Assembly: GCF_004014875.1 (NCBI RefSeq)
Contig: NZ_CP034929.1
Span: 3,038,001 to 3,102,000 of the forward strand
Direction: 5' to 3'
From: Nocardioides yefusunii
GTDB taxonomy: Bacteria > Actinomycetota > Actinomycetes > Propionibacteriales > Nocardioidaceae
DNA: 64,000 nucleotides
Shown: one piece after another, positions 63,928-64,000 of the stretch
Numbering within the stretch: the stretch's first letter is position 1
Layout: each line of letters opens with the position of its first letter
Notes under the pieces: model-generated
Database searches by the model: none
Told to the model about the DNA's origin: nothing
Seen by the model: only the letters and a program-made list of their open reading frames with translations
Translations under genes and position numbers: made by a program

Positions 63928-64000
63928 GGGTGAGGGAGGCGACCTCGAAGAGCCCGGCCACCAGACTGCGCGCACCGGTCCCGAACGCCTCCGCCAACGC
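63920..64000 (-). CDS. C-terminal end of an unidentified gene (cut by window edge)
   Basis: Twenty-six residues before a TGA at 63920-63922: LAEAFGTGARSLVAGLFEVA and then SLTPD. The frame is open to the window end and the sequence is a plausible helical C-terminus. Too short to identify. It reads in the same direction as the DUF4177-ridA pair, 109 bases away. Confidence 0.45.
   Translation of the reverse strand, partial: ALAEAFGTGARSLVAGLFEVASLTPD

Overview
The window is a high-GC actinobacterial chromosome segment (roughly 70% G+C by eye). It has leaderless or GTG starts, many 4-nt ATGA/GTGA start-stop overlaps, a BldG-type anti-sigma antagonist, an actinobacterial Tad pilus cluster next to a DEGH-box helicase, and a Crp/GlxR gene next to nth. 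The gene order resembles, from memory, the Mycobacterium tuberculosis Rv3644c-Rv3678c neighbourhood. I infer a member of the Propionibacteriales (Nocardioides-like); this is not proven by the sequence. I see no phage, insertion sequence or CRISPR array.

Layout. 1-11.4 kb: 5' part of pyruvate carboxylase, an AI-2E-type transporter, a TetR regulator, tRNA-Thr(CGU), an exported S33 peptidase, holB, tmk, two proteins of unknown function, and topA. 11.7-22.0 kb: a MarR regulator, then a compact urea block, urtABCDE (urea ABC importer) followed by ureABCFGD (urease and maturation). There is no ureE; UreG carries a His-rich tail. 22.0-26.9 kb: a CPA1 Na+/H+ antiporter, a PrmC-like methyltransferase and two paralogous lipoproteins, the second overlapping bldG. 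27.3-35.4 kb: a DEGH-box helicase converging on a tad operon (cpaE-like, tadA, tadB, tadC, DUF4244 pilin, two TadE-like genes). The tad operon is interrupted by a lipoprotein gene and a frameshifted remnant.

35.6-38.8 kb: a HAD-IB phosphatase, a Fic-like protein with a degenerate active site, and a methyltransferase. 39.0-44.5 kb: a peptide ABC importer (substrate-binding protein, two permeases, fused double ATPase). 44.6-51.5 kb: acetyl-CoA synthetase, methionine aminopeptidase, small proteins, a secreted phospholipase A2 fused to an I36-type domain, NhaA and a holin-X-like protein. 51.6-54.9 kb: a tightly overlapped minus-strand operon nth, tlpA-like, CoA pyrophosphatase, marP-like protease. 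55.2-59.4 kb: crp, then a SigE-family sigma factor overlapping a 987-residue membrane protein with two propeller-like halves. 59.6-64.0 kb: acetyl-CoA/succinate CoA-transferase, a metallo-beta-lactamase-fold hydrolase, a second Nudix protein, RidA, DUF4177 and the end of one more gene.

How the parts work together: the urea block imports urea and hydrolyses it to ammonia. The tad genes build an export/pilus machine, but no prepilin peptidase is in the window. acs and the CoA-transferase both handle acetate activation, and candidate Crp sites precede acs and crp. The most unusual signals are structural: long perfect palindromes at gene ends, two of which share flanks and show compensatory changes; a 21-bp repeat that has removed the stop codon of a TadE-like gene; and the sigma factor/double-propeller pair.
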